64,000 bases of DNA from an uncultured Kiloniellales bacterium (GTDB lineage Bacteria > Pseudomonadota > Alphaproteobacteria > Kiloniellales > JAKSDN01), in NCBI GenBank assembly GCA_947258885.1, contig CAMYKD010000011.1, positions 5,834 through 69,833 of the forward strand. The letters are read 5' to 3'. The position numbers and the translations under genes are program-made. The notes under the pieces are model-generated. The model had not been told where the DNA came from and did no database searches. It was given only the letters and a program-made list of their open reading frames with translations. Of the stretch, positions 50,700-60,014 are shown one piece after another. How positions within the stretch are numbered: position 1 is the stretch's first letter; each line of letters begins with the position of its first letter.

Positions 50700-51428
50700 T
50701 CAGGATCCGACCGAGGAGAGCCGTCGGTTCAGCACGATCAAGTAGAGTAGAATGAACAGGTAGAAGTAGAACTCCTGCACCTCGCTGGGCCGGTGGAACG
50801 GATAGACTTGGTAACCCAAGGCATCGAGAATACGCTCGGAAAAGCGGGCGAATTCGGCCAGCAGGGCGGTCGGCAGGCAGAGCTGCGGCGGCAGGATGAC
50901 GGCCCACGGCAGGCGACGGATGCGCGGCCGCCGGAGCGCGGCGAGCGGCACCACGATGCCGCCCAGGATCACGCCGATCTCGAGCAACGTGCGCGGCTTC
51001 TGGTCCAGCCAGGAGCTCACGTTGTGCAGGTTGGTCTCGCCCTGGTCGTTGACCGTCGACCAGTAGTCCGGTGTCTGCCAGTCGAAATAGTGCTGTCCCC
51101 AGCTCGCTTCCTCGCCGGCGATGTAGAAGCTGGCAACCGCCGCGAGCGCGATCCAGGCGGCGAGCAGGCGATGGCCCCTGACCCGGGGCAGCAGCAGGGT
51201 CCTGAGGGCGACTCCGCAGGCGCCGAGCGCCAAAAGCAGCTGGGACAGCTCCAGCAAGCCGCGCTCCCCGCCGATCCGGCGGAGGTAGAATTCCGGCGCC
51301 GCGTGAGCCGTCAGCGACAGGATCGCGGCGGCGGCGAGCGGAAGCACGAGCCACCACCAGGGCGAAAGCCGATCCGCTTGACCGCCGGCAGACCTATCGA
51401 TCGTATCGCTTTGCCGGGTCGGGTTCAT
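50700..51428 (-). CDS. Hypothetical integral membrane protein
   Basis: ATG at 51428; multiple TM segments, SFYIAGEEASWGQHYFDWQTPDYWSTVNDQGETNLHN. Confidence 0.75.
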   Translation of the reverse strand: MNPTRQSDTIDRSAGGQADRLSPWWWLVLPLAAAAILSLTAHAAPEFYLRRIGGERGLLELSQLLLALGACGVALRTLLLPRVRGHRLLAAWIALAAVASFYIAGEEASWGQHYFDWQTPDYWSTVNDQGETNLHNVSSWLDQKPRTLLEIGVILGGIVVPLAALRRPRIRRLPWAVILPPQLCLPTALLAEFARFSERILDALGYQVYPFHRPSEVQEFYFYLFILLYLIVLNRRLSSVGS

Positions 51429-51595
51429 CGCTCGATCGCCGGTCTGCCGGCCGGTTCGGTTTGGGGTCGCTCGTACCTTTTGCGCCCGACCTCGGGCCTT
51501 GGTCAAGGGCGGCACGGGACGCCGGCCGCCGTTCCACCGCCCGCCGAGGCTCCCGTCAGCGCCGCCGGGTCGGCTGCCGGCCGCGGACCATGGCT

Positions 51596-52480
51596 TCAGT
51601 TGCTGGCGAGGCGTTCCTTGATCGCCGCGTTGCGGATCGCTTTCTGCAGCTTTTCGAATGCGCGCACTTCGATCTGGCGCACGCGCTCGCGGCTGATGCC
51701 GTACTCCTGGCTCAGCTCCTCGAGCGTGGTCGGGTTCTCCTTGAGCCGGCGCTCCTGTAGGATGTGACGCTCGCGCTCGTTGAGCGTCTCCATCGACTTG
51801 ACCAGCAGCGCCCGGCGCTTGGCGAGTTCCTCGCTGTTGGCCAGCAGGGTCTCCTGGCTTTCGGTCTCGTCGACCAGCCAGTCCTGCCACTCGCCGTCGC
51901 CGTCGATCCTGAGCGGCGCGTTCAGCGAGTGATCGGGCGCGGCCAGTCGCCGGTTCATCTGCACCACGTCGTCCTCGGGGACATTCAGGGTCTCGGCGAT
52001 CTTGCTGACCTGCTCGGGATGCAGGTCGCCTTCCTCGATCGCGCGCATCTGGCCTTTCAGCTTGCGCAGGTTGAAGAAAAGCTTCTTCTGTGCCGCCGTG
52101 GTGCCCATCTTGACCAGCGACCAGGAGTGCAGGATGTACTCCTGGATCGAGGCGCGGATCCACCACATGGCGTAGGTCGCCAGACGAAAGCCGCGCTCCG
52201 GGTCGAAACGCTTGACCGCCTGCATCATGCCGACGTTGCCCTCGGAGATCAGCTCGGACAGCGGCAGGCCGTAGCCGCGGTAGCCCATGGCGATCTTGGC
52301 GACCAGGCGCAGATGGCTGGTGACCAGCTTGTGCGCGGCCTCGACATCGTCATGCTCGCGCCAGCTCTTGGCCAGCATGTATTCTTGGTCATACTCCAGC
52401 ATGGGGAACTTGCGGATTTCCTGAAGGTAACGGGACAGGTTGCCTTCAGAACCCAGGACTGGGACTTTGGGAGCGGCCAT
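51596..52480 (-). CDS. rpoH: RNA polymerase sigma-32 factor RpoH
   Basis: NLSRYLQEIRKFPMLEYDQEYMLAKSWREH...GLPLSELISEGNVGMMQAVKRFDPERGFRLATYAMWWIRASIQEYILHSWSLVKMGTTAAQKKLFFNLRK. Confidence 0.97.
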   Translation of the reverse strand: MAAPKVPVLGSEGNLSRYLQEIRKFPMLEYDQEYMLAKSWREHDDVEAAHKLVTSHLRLVAKIAMGYRGYGLPLSELISEGNVGMMQAVKRFDPERGFRLATYAMWWIRASIQEYILHSWSLVKMGTTAAQKKLFFNLRKLKGQMRAIEEGDLHPEQVSKIAETLNVPEDDVVQMNRRLAAPDHSLNAPLRIDGDGEWQDWLVDETESQETLLANSEELAKRRALLVKSMETLNERERHILQERRLKENPTTLEELSQEYGISRERVRQIEVRAFEKLQKAIRNAAIKERLASN

Positions 52481-52673
52481 CTAGGGAACTCTCCGTCTTA
52501 CGTTGGTGCGATACGGCGCCCAGACACGCAGGGCCAGCTTGCGCCTTTCCGTCGGGCTACAGCAGTCTTTCCGACGCGCGAAACGGGCGGTCGCAAACGG
52601 CTGCTGCCGCTTCGGCGCCCTGGCCCCCTCGCTGTTCTGAAATCCGGACTGCTTCACTCCGGTTTCCCCCATC

Positions 52674-53657
52674 TTATAACTTTTCCAAAGAATATATCAA
52701 GCTCTTTATATCCGGCGGCAAATCGCTCTCGAACCTCAGGTCTTCCGCGGTTGCCGGGTGGCGGAACCCCAAGGTCCGGGCGTGCAGCGCCTGGCGCGAC
52801 ACGGCTTCGACGGCGGCGCGCGCCCGCTCCGGCAGCCGGCCGAGGCGCCGGGCGCCTTGCCGGCCATAGACCCGGTCGCCGATCAGTGGGTGGCCGATGT
52901 GACTCAGGTGGACCCGGATCTGGTGCGTCCGGCCGGTCAGCAGCCGGCAGTCGAGCAGGCCGACGGCGCCGTCGGCGAAGCTGCGCCGCAGTCGGTAGCG
53001 GGTCTCGGCCGGCCGGCCGCCGCGCGTCAGCACGGCCATCTTCTTGCGGTTCCGCGGGCTGCGGCCGATGTTGCCCGCGATCGTGCCCGCGGCGGGCGCG
53101 GGCAGGCCCCAGACCACGGCGCTGTACGCCCGCTCGACGCTGCGCCGGGCGAACTGCTCGACCAGGCCCTTGTGGGCGGCGTCGGTCTTGGCGGCCACGA
53201 TCAGACCGCTGGTGTCCTTGTCCAGACGGTGCGCGATGCCTGGACGGCGCACCCCGCCGATGCCGGCCAGCGACCGGCCGCAGTGGGCGATCAGCGCGTT
53301 GACCAGGGTCCGGTCGGGATTGCCCGGGGCCGGATGGACCACCATGCCGGCGGCTTTGTCGATCACGATGATATGACTGTCCTCGTAGACGACGTCGAGA
53401 GCGAGGGCTTGGCCTTCGGGTTCAGCATCTACAGTCTCGGGGATGACTATGGCGAAAGTTTGGCCGGGTTTGACCCTGGTCGAGGGCTCGGTTATCGTCG
53501 CGCCGCCCGCGCCGACCATGCCGGCCTCGATCAGGCCCTTGAGGCGCGAGCGCGACAGTCCGTCGAGGCGAGCGGCCAGCAGGCGGTCGAGCCGTTGGCC
53601 GGCCTCGGCCGCGCCGACGGTCACCTCGCGGCGGTCTGGGTCCGGATCGGGTCGCAT
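52674..53657 (-). CDS. rluD: RluA/RluD family 23S rRNA pseudouridine synthase
   Basis: VVYEDSHIIVIDKAAGMVVHPAPGN...RRPGIAHRLDKDTSGLIVAAKTDAAHKGLVEQF...LLTGRTHQIRVHLSHIGHPLIGD; S4 domain at N-terminus. Confidence 0.95.
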   Translation of the reverse strand: MRPDPDPDRREVTVGAAEAGQRLDRLLAARLDGLSRSRLKGLIEAGMVGAGGATITEPSTRVKPGQTFAIVIPETVDAEPEGQALALDVVYEDSHIIVIDKAAGMVVHPAPGNPDRTLVNALIAHCGRSLAGIGGVRRPGIAHRLDKDTSGLIVAAKTDAAHKGLVEQFARRSVERAYSAVVWGLPAPAAGTIAGNIGRSPRNRKKMAVLTRGGRPAETRYRLRRSFADGAVGLLDCRLLTGRTHQIRVHLSHIGHPLIGDRVYGRQGARRLGRLPERARAAVEAVSRQALHARTLGFRHPATAEDLRFESDLPPDIKSLIYSLEKL

Positions 53658-53690
53658 GTCGCTTTCTGGTCTAAATAGGGAGTGCGGCCC

Positions 53691-53987
53691 GTGCAAGCTT
53701 TGAAGGCGCTGGTCATCGGGATGGGGGTCGCGATCCTCGCTATTGTCGCGGTGATCATCGTCACTCTCGTCCAGCGCATGAACGGCGATCCGGCGCAGTC
53801 CGCGGGCTTTGGCGAGGTCTCCGTGGCCGTGCCGGTGGGCTGCGCGCTGGGCCAGGCCGAGGCCGCCGATGGGCGCCTGATCCTGCGTCTCGAGGGGCCG
53901 CCGGAGCGGGGCTGCCAGCAGGCCGTGGTCGTCGACCTGGAGAGCGGCCAGGTGCTCGGCCGGGTCACCGCGACGCCGGGACCCTGA
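53691..53987 (+). CDS. Small membrane-anchored protein (DUF6476-like)
   Basis: VQALKALVIGMGVAILAIVAVIIVTLVQRMNGD...; GTG start, single TM; divergent from rluD. Confidence 0.65.
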   Translation: MQALKALVIGMGVAILAIVAVIIVTLVQRMNGDPAQSAGFGEVSVAVPVGCALGQAEAADGRLILRLEGPPERGCQQAVVVDLESGQVLGRVTATPGP

Positions 53988-54032
53988 CGGGTGGCCGGTC
54001 CTTGGCGCCCGCGAGACGGATAGCAACGGTTC

Positions 54033-54100
54033 CACCACCAAGACACGAAGACACGAAGGAGGGTTCGAAAGTCTTTGTATCTTGGTGTCTTTGTGGTGAA
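54033..54100. repeat. Imperfect inverted repeat (CCACCAAGACACGAAGACACGAAG ... CTTTGTATCTTGGTGTCTTTGTGGT)
   Basis: ~25-bp arms with about four mismatches read directly upstream of the aldolase gene. Confidence 0.65.
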
Positions 54101-54135
54101 GACTCGGCCCTCGGAACGGGGCGGGAAGGGAGACC

Positions 54136-55188
54136 ATGACCAACTTCTGCTCGGACAACACGGCGGGCGCCAGCCCGCAGATCCTGGAGGCCCTGGCGCG
54201 GGAGGCCGCGGGCAAGGTCATGCCCTACGGCAACGACGACCTGACCCGCCGGGTCGAGGCCCGCCTGCGGGAGGTCTTCGAGACCGACTGCGCGGTCTTT
54301 CCGGTGGCGACCGGTACCGCGGCCAACGTACTCGGCCTGTCCGTGATGACGCCGCCCTACGGCGCGGTCTATTGCCACAAGGATTCGCACATCAACGTCG
54401 ACGAATGCGGCGCGCCCGAGTTCTTCACCGGCGGCGCCAAGCTGGTGACCCTGGACGGCGCCCACGGCAAGCTGACGCCCGAGATCCTGACCGGCGCGAT
54501 TGGCGGCGTCGGCGACGTGCACCACGTCCAGCCGGCGGCGGTCAGCCTGGCCCAGGCGACCGAATCCGGCACGCTCTATACGCCGGAGGAGGTCGCGGCG
54601 ATCGGCGATCTGGCGCGGCAACGCGGCCTCGGCCTGCAGATGGACGGCGCCCGCTTCGCCAACGCGCTGGTCGCGCTCGGCTGCCGCCCGGCCGAGATCA
54701 CCTGGAAAGCCGGGGTCGACGCGCTGGCCTTCGGCGCCACCAAGAACGGCGCGCTGGCCGCGGAGGCGGTCGTGCTGTTCAAGCCGGAGCTGGCCCGGAC
54801 CTTCGCCTACCGGCGCAAGCGCGGCGGCCACCTGTTCTCCAAGATGCGGTTCCTGTCGGCCCAGCTGGACGCCTATCTGGCGGACGGCCTCTGGCTCGCC
54901 AACGCGCGCCACGCCAACGCCCAGGCCGCCCGCCTGGCCGAAGGCCTGGCCGGCCTGCCCGGGGCACGCCTGCTGCATCCGGTCGAGGCCAACGAAATCT
55001 TCGCGGTCTTGCCCGAGCCGGTCATCGAGGGCCTCTTCGCCGCGGGCTTCCAGTTCTACCGCTGGGCTGCCGGGGGCGAAAATGCCGTGCGCCTGGTCGC
55101 CGCCTTCGACACGGCGCCCGAGGACGTGGAGGCCTTCCTGGCCGCCGCCCGGCGGCTGGCCGGCGCGGCGGTGCCGGAAACCGCCTGA
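54136..55188 (+). CDS. Threonine aldolase / beta-eliminating lyase family
   Basis: MTNFCSDNTAGASPQILEALAREAAGKVMPYGNDDLTRRVEARLREVFETDCAVFPVATGTAANVLGLS...HINVDECGAPEFFTGGAKL. Confidence 0.92.
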   Translation: MTNFCSDNTAGASPQILEALAREAAGKVMPYGNDDLTRRVEARLREVFETDCAVFPVATGTAANVLGLSVMTPPYGAVYCHKDSHINVDECGAPEFFTGGAKLVTLDGAHGKLTPEILTGAIGGVGDVHHVQPAAVSLAQATESGTLYTPEEVAAIGDLARQRGLGLQMDGARFANALVALGCRPAEITWKAGVDALAFGATKNGALAAEAVVLFKPELARTFAYRRKRGGHLFSKMRFLSAQLDAYLADGLWLANARHANAQAARLAEGLAGLPGARLLHPVEANEIFAVLPEPVIEGLFAAGFQFYRWAAGGENAVRLVAAFDTAPEDVEAFLAAARRLAGAAVPETA

Positions 55189-55271
55189 GGCGGCGAGCCC
55201 CCGGAACCGCCACGAGGCCCTTGTATCCGGCCGCGCGATTGGCTACATCAATGGCCCGCGCGCGGCCACCT

Positions 55272-55347
55272 GTCCCCTTCGTCTAGTGGCCTAGGACATC
55301 GCCCTCTCACGGCGAAAACAGGGGTTCGACTCCCCTAGGGGACGCCA
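55272..55347 (+). tRNA. tRNA-Glu (anticodon CTC), CCA encoded
   Basis: GTCCCCTTCGTCTAGTGGCCTAGGACATCGCCCTCTCACGGCGAAAACAGGGGTTCGACTCCCCTAGGGGACGCCA; acceptor, anticodon (TCGCC-CTCTCAC-GGCGA) and T stems all pair. Confidence 0.97.
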
Positions 55348-55488
55348 AATTGTCTTGGCCTTCTGCCCGCGGATCTCTCATCGGGCGCGTGTTCCACTTC
55401 AAAAAGCTGGATATATCACGAACATCGACGCCGCCAGGGTCGGTCTATGGCGCTCGAAATTCTCGGTTCCAGGGGCCGACGCCTCGCC

Positions 55489-55890
55489 TCATAGGCAAGG
55501 CGTGATGTCCGTCCGCGCAAAGTCGTCGCCCTTGAACAGCATGGGCTCGCCGCTGTCCTTGGCGAGCGCATAGGAAAAGCAGTCTCCGTAGTTGAGGCCC
55601 GCGACGTTCATGCCCTTGCCGTAGCGCAGGTAGGCGTCGCGGGCCAGTTCCACCTGCGCCGCAGTGACGGATTCGATCGTCAGGTCCAGGTCTCGTATGA
55701 CGCCGTCCAGGATGGTCAGTGCGTGTCGAGCGCTATTCGGACCGGCTCGGCGAGCCACCACGATGGATGCCTCTATCGCCGATGCCGCGGAGAGGAGCCG
55801 GGCACTCTCTTGCTCGATCGCCTGTTCGAGCCGTTCGTGACCGGGCTCGCTATAGATGATCGCGATCAAGGCCGAGGTATCGACCACCAT
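55489..55890 (-). CDS. vapC: VapC-family PIN-domain toxin
   Basis: MVVDTSALIAIIYSEPGHERLEQAIE...RYGKGMNVAGLNYGDCFSYALAKDSGEPMLFKGDDFARTDI. Confidence 0.95.
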   Translation of the reverse strand: MVVDTSALIAIIYSEPGHERLEQAIEQESARLLSAASAIEASIVVARRAGPNSARHALTILDGVIRDLDLTIESVTAAQVELARDAYLRYGKGMNVAGLNYGDCFSYALAKDSGEPMLFKGDDFARTDITPCL

Positions 55891-56285
55891 CAGCGCGGAA
55901 GCCCGGCCTCGTCATACTCCAGAAGCTCGTCCGCGCTTCGATCGTCCGCGACAGGTAGTCGCGAAATTTCTCTCTGTTTTTCTCTCAACAGCGTCCGGTC
56001 GATCTTCTTGCCGCCTTGTCGTTGTGCCCGCTCAAGCAAATTGCGCAACACGGACGCCGCGGGCGGCTTGGCCGCGGCGATCGCCTCGAGGTCCTCGGCG
56101 CTCAGGTCCTCGACCCGCAGGACATCGCGATCGCGACGCTTGAGGCGGCCGTATTCGTCAGCGGAAAGAACCACGATCTTGTCCCGGCCGTTACGGGTGA
56201 CGGTCAAGGGTTCGCGCAGGGCCAAATCCTGGTAGAGACCGACTTTCTTCTGGAACTCGGTCGACGATACGCGGCGCACAGGCAT
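55890..56285 (-). CDS. Phd/YefM-like antitoxin
   Basis: MPVRRVSSTEFQKKVGLYQDLALREPLTVTRNGRDKIVVLSADEYGRLKRRDRD; overlaps vapC start by 1 nt. Confidence 0.88.
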   Translation of the reverse strand: MPVRRVSSTEFQKKVGLYQDLALREPLTVTRNGRDKIVVLSADEYGRLKRRDRDVLRVEDLSAEDLEAIAAAKPPAASVLRNLLERAQRQGGKKIDRTLLREKQREISRLPVADDRSADELLEYDEAGLPR

Positions 56286-56294
56286 CCCCGTTGT

Positions 56295-56313
56295 ATTAAG
56301 GATTACACTTAAT
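56295..56313. promoter_or_regulatory. Palindrome ATTAAG-GATTACA-CTTAAT 10 bp upstream of the antitoxin start, candidate TA operator
   Basis: Perfect 6-bp arms read directly in AT-rich promoter region. Confidence 0.45.
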
Positions 56314-56523
56314 ATACGTATTATCCGGATATTTGTCAAGATCGTAGCTATCTATGGCAGGTGGCTTCTGGTGTCGGAATGGCCGCTGCCGCGCACCAAC
56401 GGCACCACTAGCACCCAGTACTCATTTTCATCCCCTATGGTACGCCGGATCCGCTCAAACTCCGAATTTCAAAGGACAAGTGCCCGCTCTTACGCGTCCC
56501 GGCGTAGCGACGCAGCCTCTCTC

Positions 56524-59394
56524 TCAAGGCGTCGCGGCGCACTCGATCGAGGAGCCGACGCGCGCGAGGACTCCTTCGGCGGAGTCGATGAGAGCGGCAA
56601 TGTGCACGGCCGCCGACTCCTCGTCTGGGCCGGAGGCCTGGATCGAGGCCACGGCGGCGACGGTTTCGCCACCCAGCAGACCCTTGGCGACGAGATCCTC
56701 CGTGCGTTCAGACAACGATGCGGCCGGCTCGGCATCGCCCGCCCCGTTTCCGGTGCTCAACACGGCCATAGAGGTCACGGCCGCCGTGACCGCGTCCTGG
56801 AGCGGCGCCCGGGCCTCGACCGCGAATCCGCCGCCGGCCAGGAGCGCCGCCATGCGCAGCTTCCGTTCCGCATCGCTGTAGAGCGTGCGGGCATGCGCCA
56901 GCCGCTGCTGGTGACGTTCGGCGGTGTCGTCGAGGGAAGGCGCGCGGTGCAGCTGCCGCCGCTCGCCGGCGAAGCTCACGATGCCGGCTTCGGCCAGCCG
57001 CTTGAGCGCGGCAAAGCCGGCGCGGTCCAGGACCTCGATGCGCGGCGCGGCAAGGCCGGGGTCGCCGTCCGGCGCGCCGGGCGCGCGCGCCAGCCGCTCG
57101 ATCTCCTGTGCCGCGGTTCCGGGCGCGCCGTCGATGACCGCCAGCACGCTCTCCCGGCCGTTGGCGTCGCTGTGCGCCTCGAGCAGCAGCAGGCCGTCGC
57201 CGTGCCGCGCGACGAGGTCCGCGTGCAGCCGTTCGGCGAAGGTCTCGCGGCCGGCCGGCGGTGCGTCGCCCGTCCCGGTCGCCATCGCCGCCTCCAGGCG
57301 TTCGATGAAGGCCTTGCGGCCCGAGGGCATGCGCAGCGCCTTCAGATCGCCCCGGCCGTCGAGCACGCCCTCGGCCAAGTCCTGCTTCTGCGACAGGAGA
57401 TGCAGGATCCGGTGCTCGATCGAGTCCTCCGTGACCAAGTTGATGACGCTGACCGCTCGGCGCTGGTGCTTGCGCCACGCGCGCGCGATGCGCTGCTCGA
57501 GCTTTGCCGGGTTCCAGGGGAGGTCGAGGTTGATCACCACGTTGGCCGCCTGCAGGTTGAGGCCGACGCTGCCCGAGTCGCTCGACAGCAACAGGCGGCA
57601 GTCCGGGTCGTCCTTGAACCGTCTGATCTCGGCACGGCGTCGCGCCTGCGGCACGGCGCCGGTGTGCCAGGCCGTCTCCAGGTCCATTTCGCGCGCCAGC
57701 TCGCCGACCAGTTCGAGCATGCGCACCCACTCGGAGAAGACGATGACCTTGCATTGGGGCTCGGCCAGGAAGTCGGCCAAGATGCCCTCCAGCTCCTCCA
57801 GCTTTGGGCAGTCCCGGCAGTCTTGATCGAGGATGTAGGGCGTGTCGCAAGTCATACGCATGCAGGCGAGCCATTTCTGCAGCCGGTCGAATTCCTCCTT
57901 GGTGAGGCTGCGCCGGCGCGCGACGGCCAGCAGGCGGGCGGCCCGCGCCTCGTAGTCCTGGTAGCGCAGGCGCTGTTCGCCCGTCATGGCGACGAAGTAG
58001 TTGGTCACGGTCCTCGCCGGGAGCTGGTCCTCGATCTCGCTCTTGCGCCGGCGCAGCATGACCGGCCCGAGGCGCCGATGCAGCTCTTCCAGGTTGCGGT
58101 AGTCGACCGGACGTCCGCGCTCGTCGAGCTCGTAAAAGTCGCGGTTGAAGCGGAACAGCGGTCCAAGCAACCCCGGGTCCAGGTACTGCACGATCGAGTA
58201 GACTTCGTCGATGCGGTTCTCCAGCGGCGTGCCGGTGAGCACGAAGGCGTAAGGGCTCTTGAGGCCCTTGACGGCGCGCGCCGTCTTGGTCTGCCAGTTC
58301 TTGATGCGCTGTGCCTCGTCGAGGATCACGACGTCCGGCTCGAGTATGCCGTTGATGTCGGGACCGTCCGGGATAACCTGCTCGTAGTTGCCCAGGTTGA
58401 AGAACGCGGGGTCCCGGTAGGCTTGCAGCCGCTTGGCGCGACCGCCCTCGACGATCCGCGCCGACAGGTCGGTGAAGCGGGCGATTTGCTCCTGCCACTC
58501 GGCCTTGAGCGAGGCCGGGCAGACCACCAGGACACGGGCGATTCCACGCCTGCGGCGCAGCAACTCGCAGGCGGCGATCGCCTGCACCGTCTTCCCCAGG
58601 CCCATCTCGTCCGCCAACAGCGCGCGCTCGCCGAAGGCCAGGTGCAGCATTCCGTCGCGCTGATAGGGGAGCAGGGGATGGCGCAACAACTCGAGCTCGA
58701 CTCGGCTGTGAGCCGCCTCGGCGACGTAACGCTCGCGCTCGTGCCGTCGCGCGACCCGCCCGCGCTCATCCTCCAGCCAGTCCTCCAGATGCCGTGAAAG
58801 CCGTATCAGGTCGCGCAGATCCTCGGGCAGCGCCGCGATGGCATCGCGCAAGGCCGGCAGGGCGACGAGCGCATCGCCGAGAAGGACATCCTCGTCCGAG
58901 AAAAAGCTCGTCAGGACCTCGCGAAAAGGTCCTGCCCGCTCTGTCGCCGGCCAGAGGATGCGCACACGGGCTTCGCCGTGCCGGCGGAGATAGACTTCTG
59001 CCCGCGGGCTGCCAAGTCGGGCCGCGCGATCGAACAGCCGCGCCCGTCCCCGGCGCAGGGTAAAGAGGGCGCCCTCGATGTGCTTGCACGTGCCGAGGCC
59101 GTTGACCCTGTGGTCGATGCAGCCGCAGGAGTTGTCGAGCGAGGCCAGCGAGCGGATCTCGACGTCGTAGCGAGAGCCGCTTGCGGAGCGCACGCGGAAG
59201 GTCCCGAAGAACTCCCGGTCCGGCTCCCGCGCCTCGACCTCGATGACCTCGGCCCGCCCGCGCCAGCGGCGGCGCTCGACCTCCTCCTGGTCCGTCGTGT
59301 TCCAACCGAGGAAACTGGGCGGGCGGGCGATGACCCGCCGCGCCCGGCGCTTGCCACCACGCATTGCGCCTGCCATGCGTTGCTTTCCGGACAA
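56524..59394 (-). CDS. SWIM-zinc-finger SNF2 family helicase
   Basis: SWIM-like SCGCIDHRVNGLGTCKHIEGA; LLPYQRDGMLHLAFGERALLADEMGLGKTVQAIAACELL; VVILDEAQRIKN; LTGTPLENRIDEVYSIVQYL; LLLSSDSGSVGLNLQAANVVINLDLPWNPAKLEQRIARAWR. Confidence 0.93.
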   Translation of the reverse strand: MSGKQRMAGAMRGGKRRARRVIARPPSFLGWNTTDQEEVERRRWRGRAEVIEVEAREPDREFFGTFRVRSASGSRYDVEIRSLASLDNSCGCIDHRVNGLGTCKHIEGALFTLRRGRARLFDRAARLGSPRAEVYLRRHGEARVRILWPATERAGPFREVLTSFFSDEDVLLGDALVALPALRDAIAALPEDLRDLIRLSRHLEDWLEDERGRVARRHERERYVAEAAHSRVELELLRHPLLPYQRDGMLHLAFGERALLADEMGLGKTVQAIAACELLRRRRGIARVLVVCPASLKAEWQEQIARFTDLSARIVEGGRAKRLQAYRDPAFFNLGNYEQVIPDGPDINGILEPDVVILDEAQRIKNWQTKTARAVKGLKSPYAFVLTGTPLENRIDEVYSIVQYLDPGLLGPLFRFNRDFYELDERGRPVDYRNLEELHRRLGPVMLRRRKSEIEDQLPARTVTNYFVAMTGEQRLRYQDYEARAARLLAVARRRSLTKEEFDRLQKWLACMRMTCDTPYILDQDCRDCPKLEELEGILADFLAEPQCKVIVFSEWVRMLELVGELAREMDLETAWHTGAVPQARRRAEIRRFKDDPDCRLLLSSDSGSVGLNLQAANVVINLDLPWNPAKLEQRIARAWRKHQRRAVSVINLVTEDSIEHRILHLLSQKQDLAEGVLDGRGDLKALRMPSGRKAFIERLEAAMATGTGDAPPAGRETFAERLHADLVARHGDGLLLLEAHSDANGRESVLAVIDGAPGTAAQEIERLARAPGAPDGDPGLAAPRIEVLDRAGFAALKRLAEAGIVSFAGERRQLHRAPSLDDTAERHQQRLAHARTLYSDAERKLRMAALLAGGGFAVEARAPLQDAVTAAVTSMAVLSTGNGAGDAEPAASLSERTEDLVAKGLLGGETVAAVASIQASGPDEESAAVHIAALIDSAEGVLARVGSSIECAATP

Positions 59395-60014
59395 TGCGAC
59401 GACTCCCCTGAAAGGCCTTCGACCGAGGAACCATGTGCGGCGTCTGTCGAATCAGCCGGCACATGACATCCCAATATGTAGTAGGTGCCTGCCAGGATCA
59501 ACCGCCATATGTGCCGATTTGATCCTTAGAAGCCGAAATTCGACCTTGCGCTGGAGCAACCCCCGGGCACATCGGGGCTACGTTCCGGTGGCGAACGCGT
59601 TGTCGAGCGCCGCGTCCTGCCCCGCGACGCAGAGCCACATCCAACGGTGTCGATGCGGCTTCGGAGATTCGGGTTGCACAAAAGTCTTGCCGAGGCCCGC
59701 ATCAAGGCCTCGATGAAGCCGTGGCGTGGAGGCACCGGGCCGAGAATTCGCCAGCAGGACCGGATGTCCTTTGCGCGTCCATCCTGCGCAGCGGCCGGCG
59801 GACGTGGCGAAGGCTCTTGCACTTGGAATCCCGGAGCGTTTTGGATTGCCGGCCTGGGCGGGCGATGCTTGGCCGGTCGCGTCCGTGCGTGGGCGCCAGG
59901 GCTTCCGCGCGGCTTGTGCGAAAACTCACAGCCCTCCGCGTGGCGCCGGGCTAGACCATGGAGGGGGAGACCGCCGGTTCGTGTCCGTGACACGCCGGCG
60001 CTTGGGGATTCGAA

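Noticed and set aside
55272-55347. Duplicated tRNA-Glu 3' end as an island att site
   Set aside because: No second copy of GGGTTCGACTCCCCTAGGGGACGCCA noticed in the window
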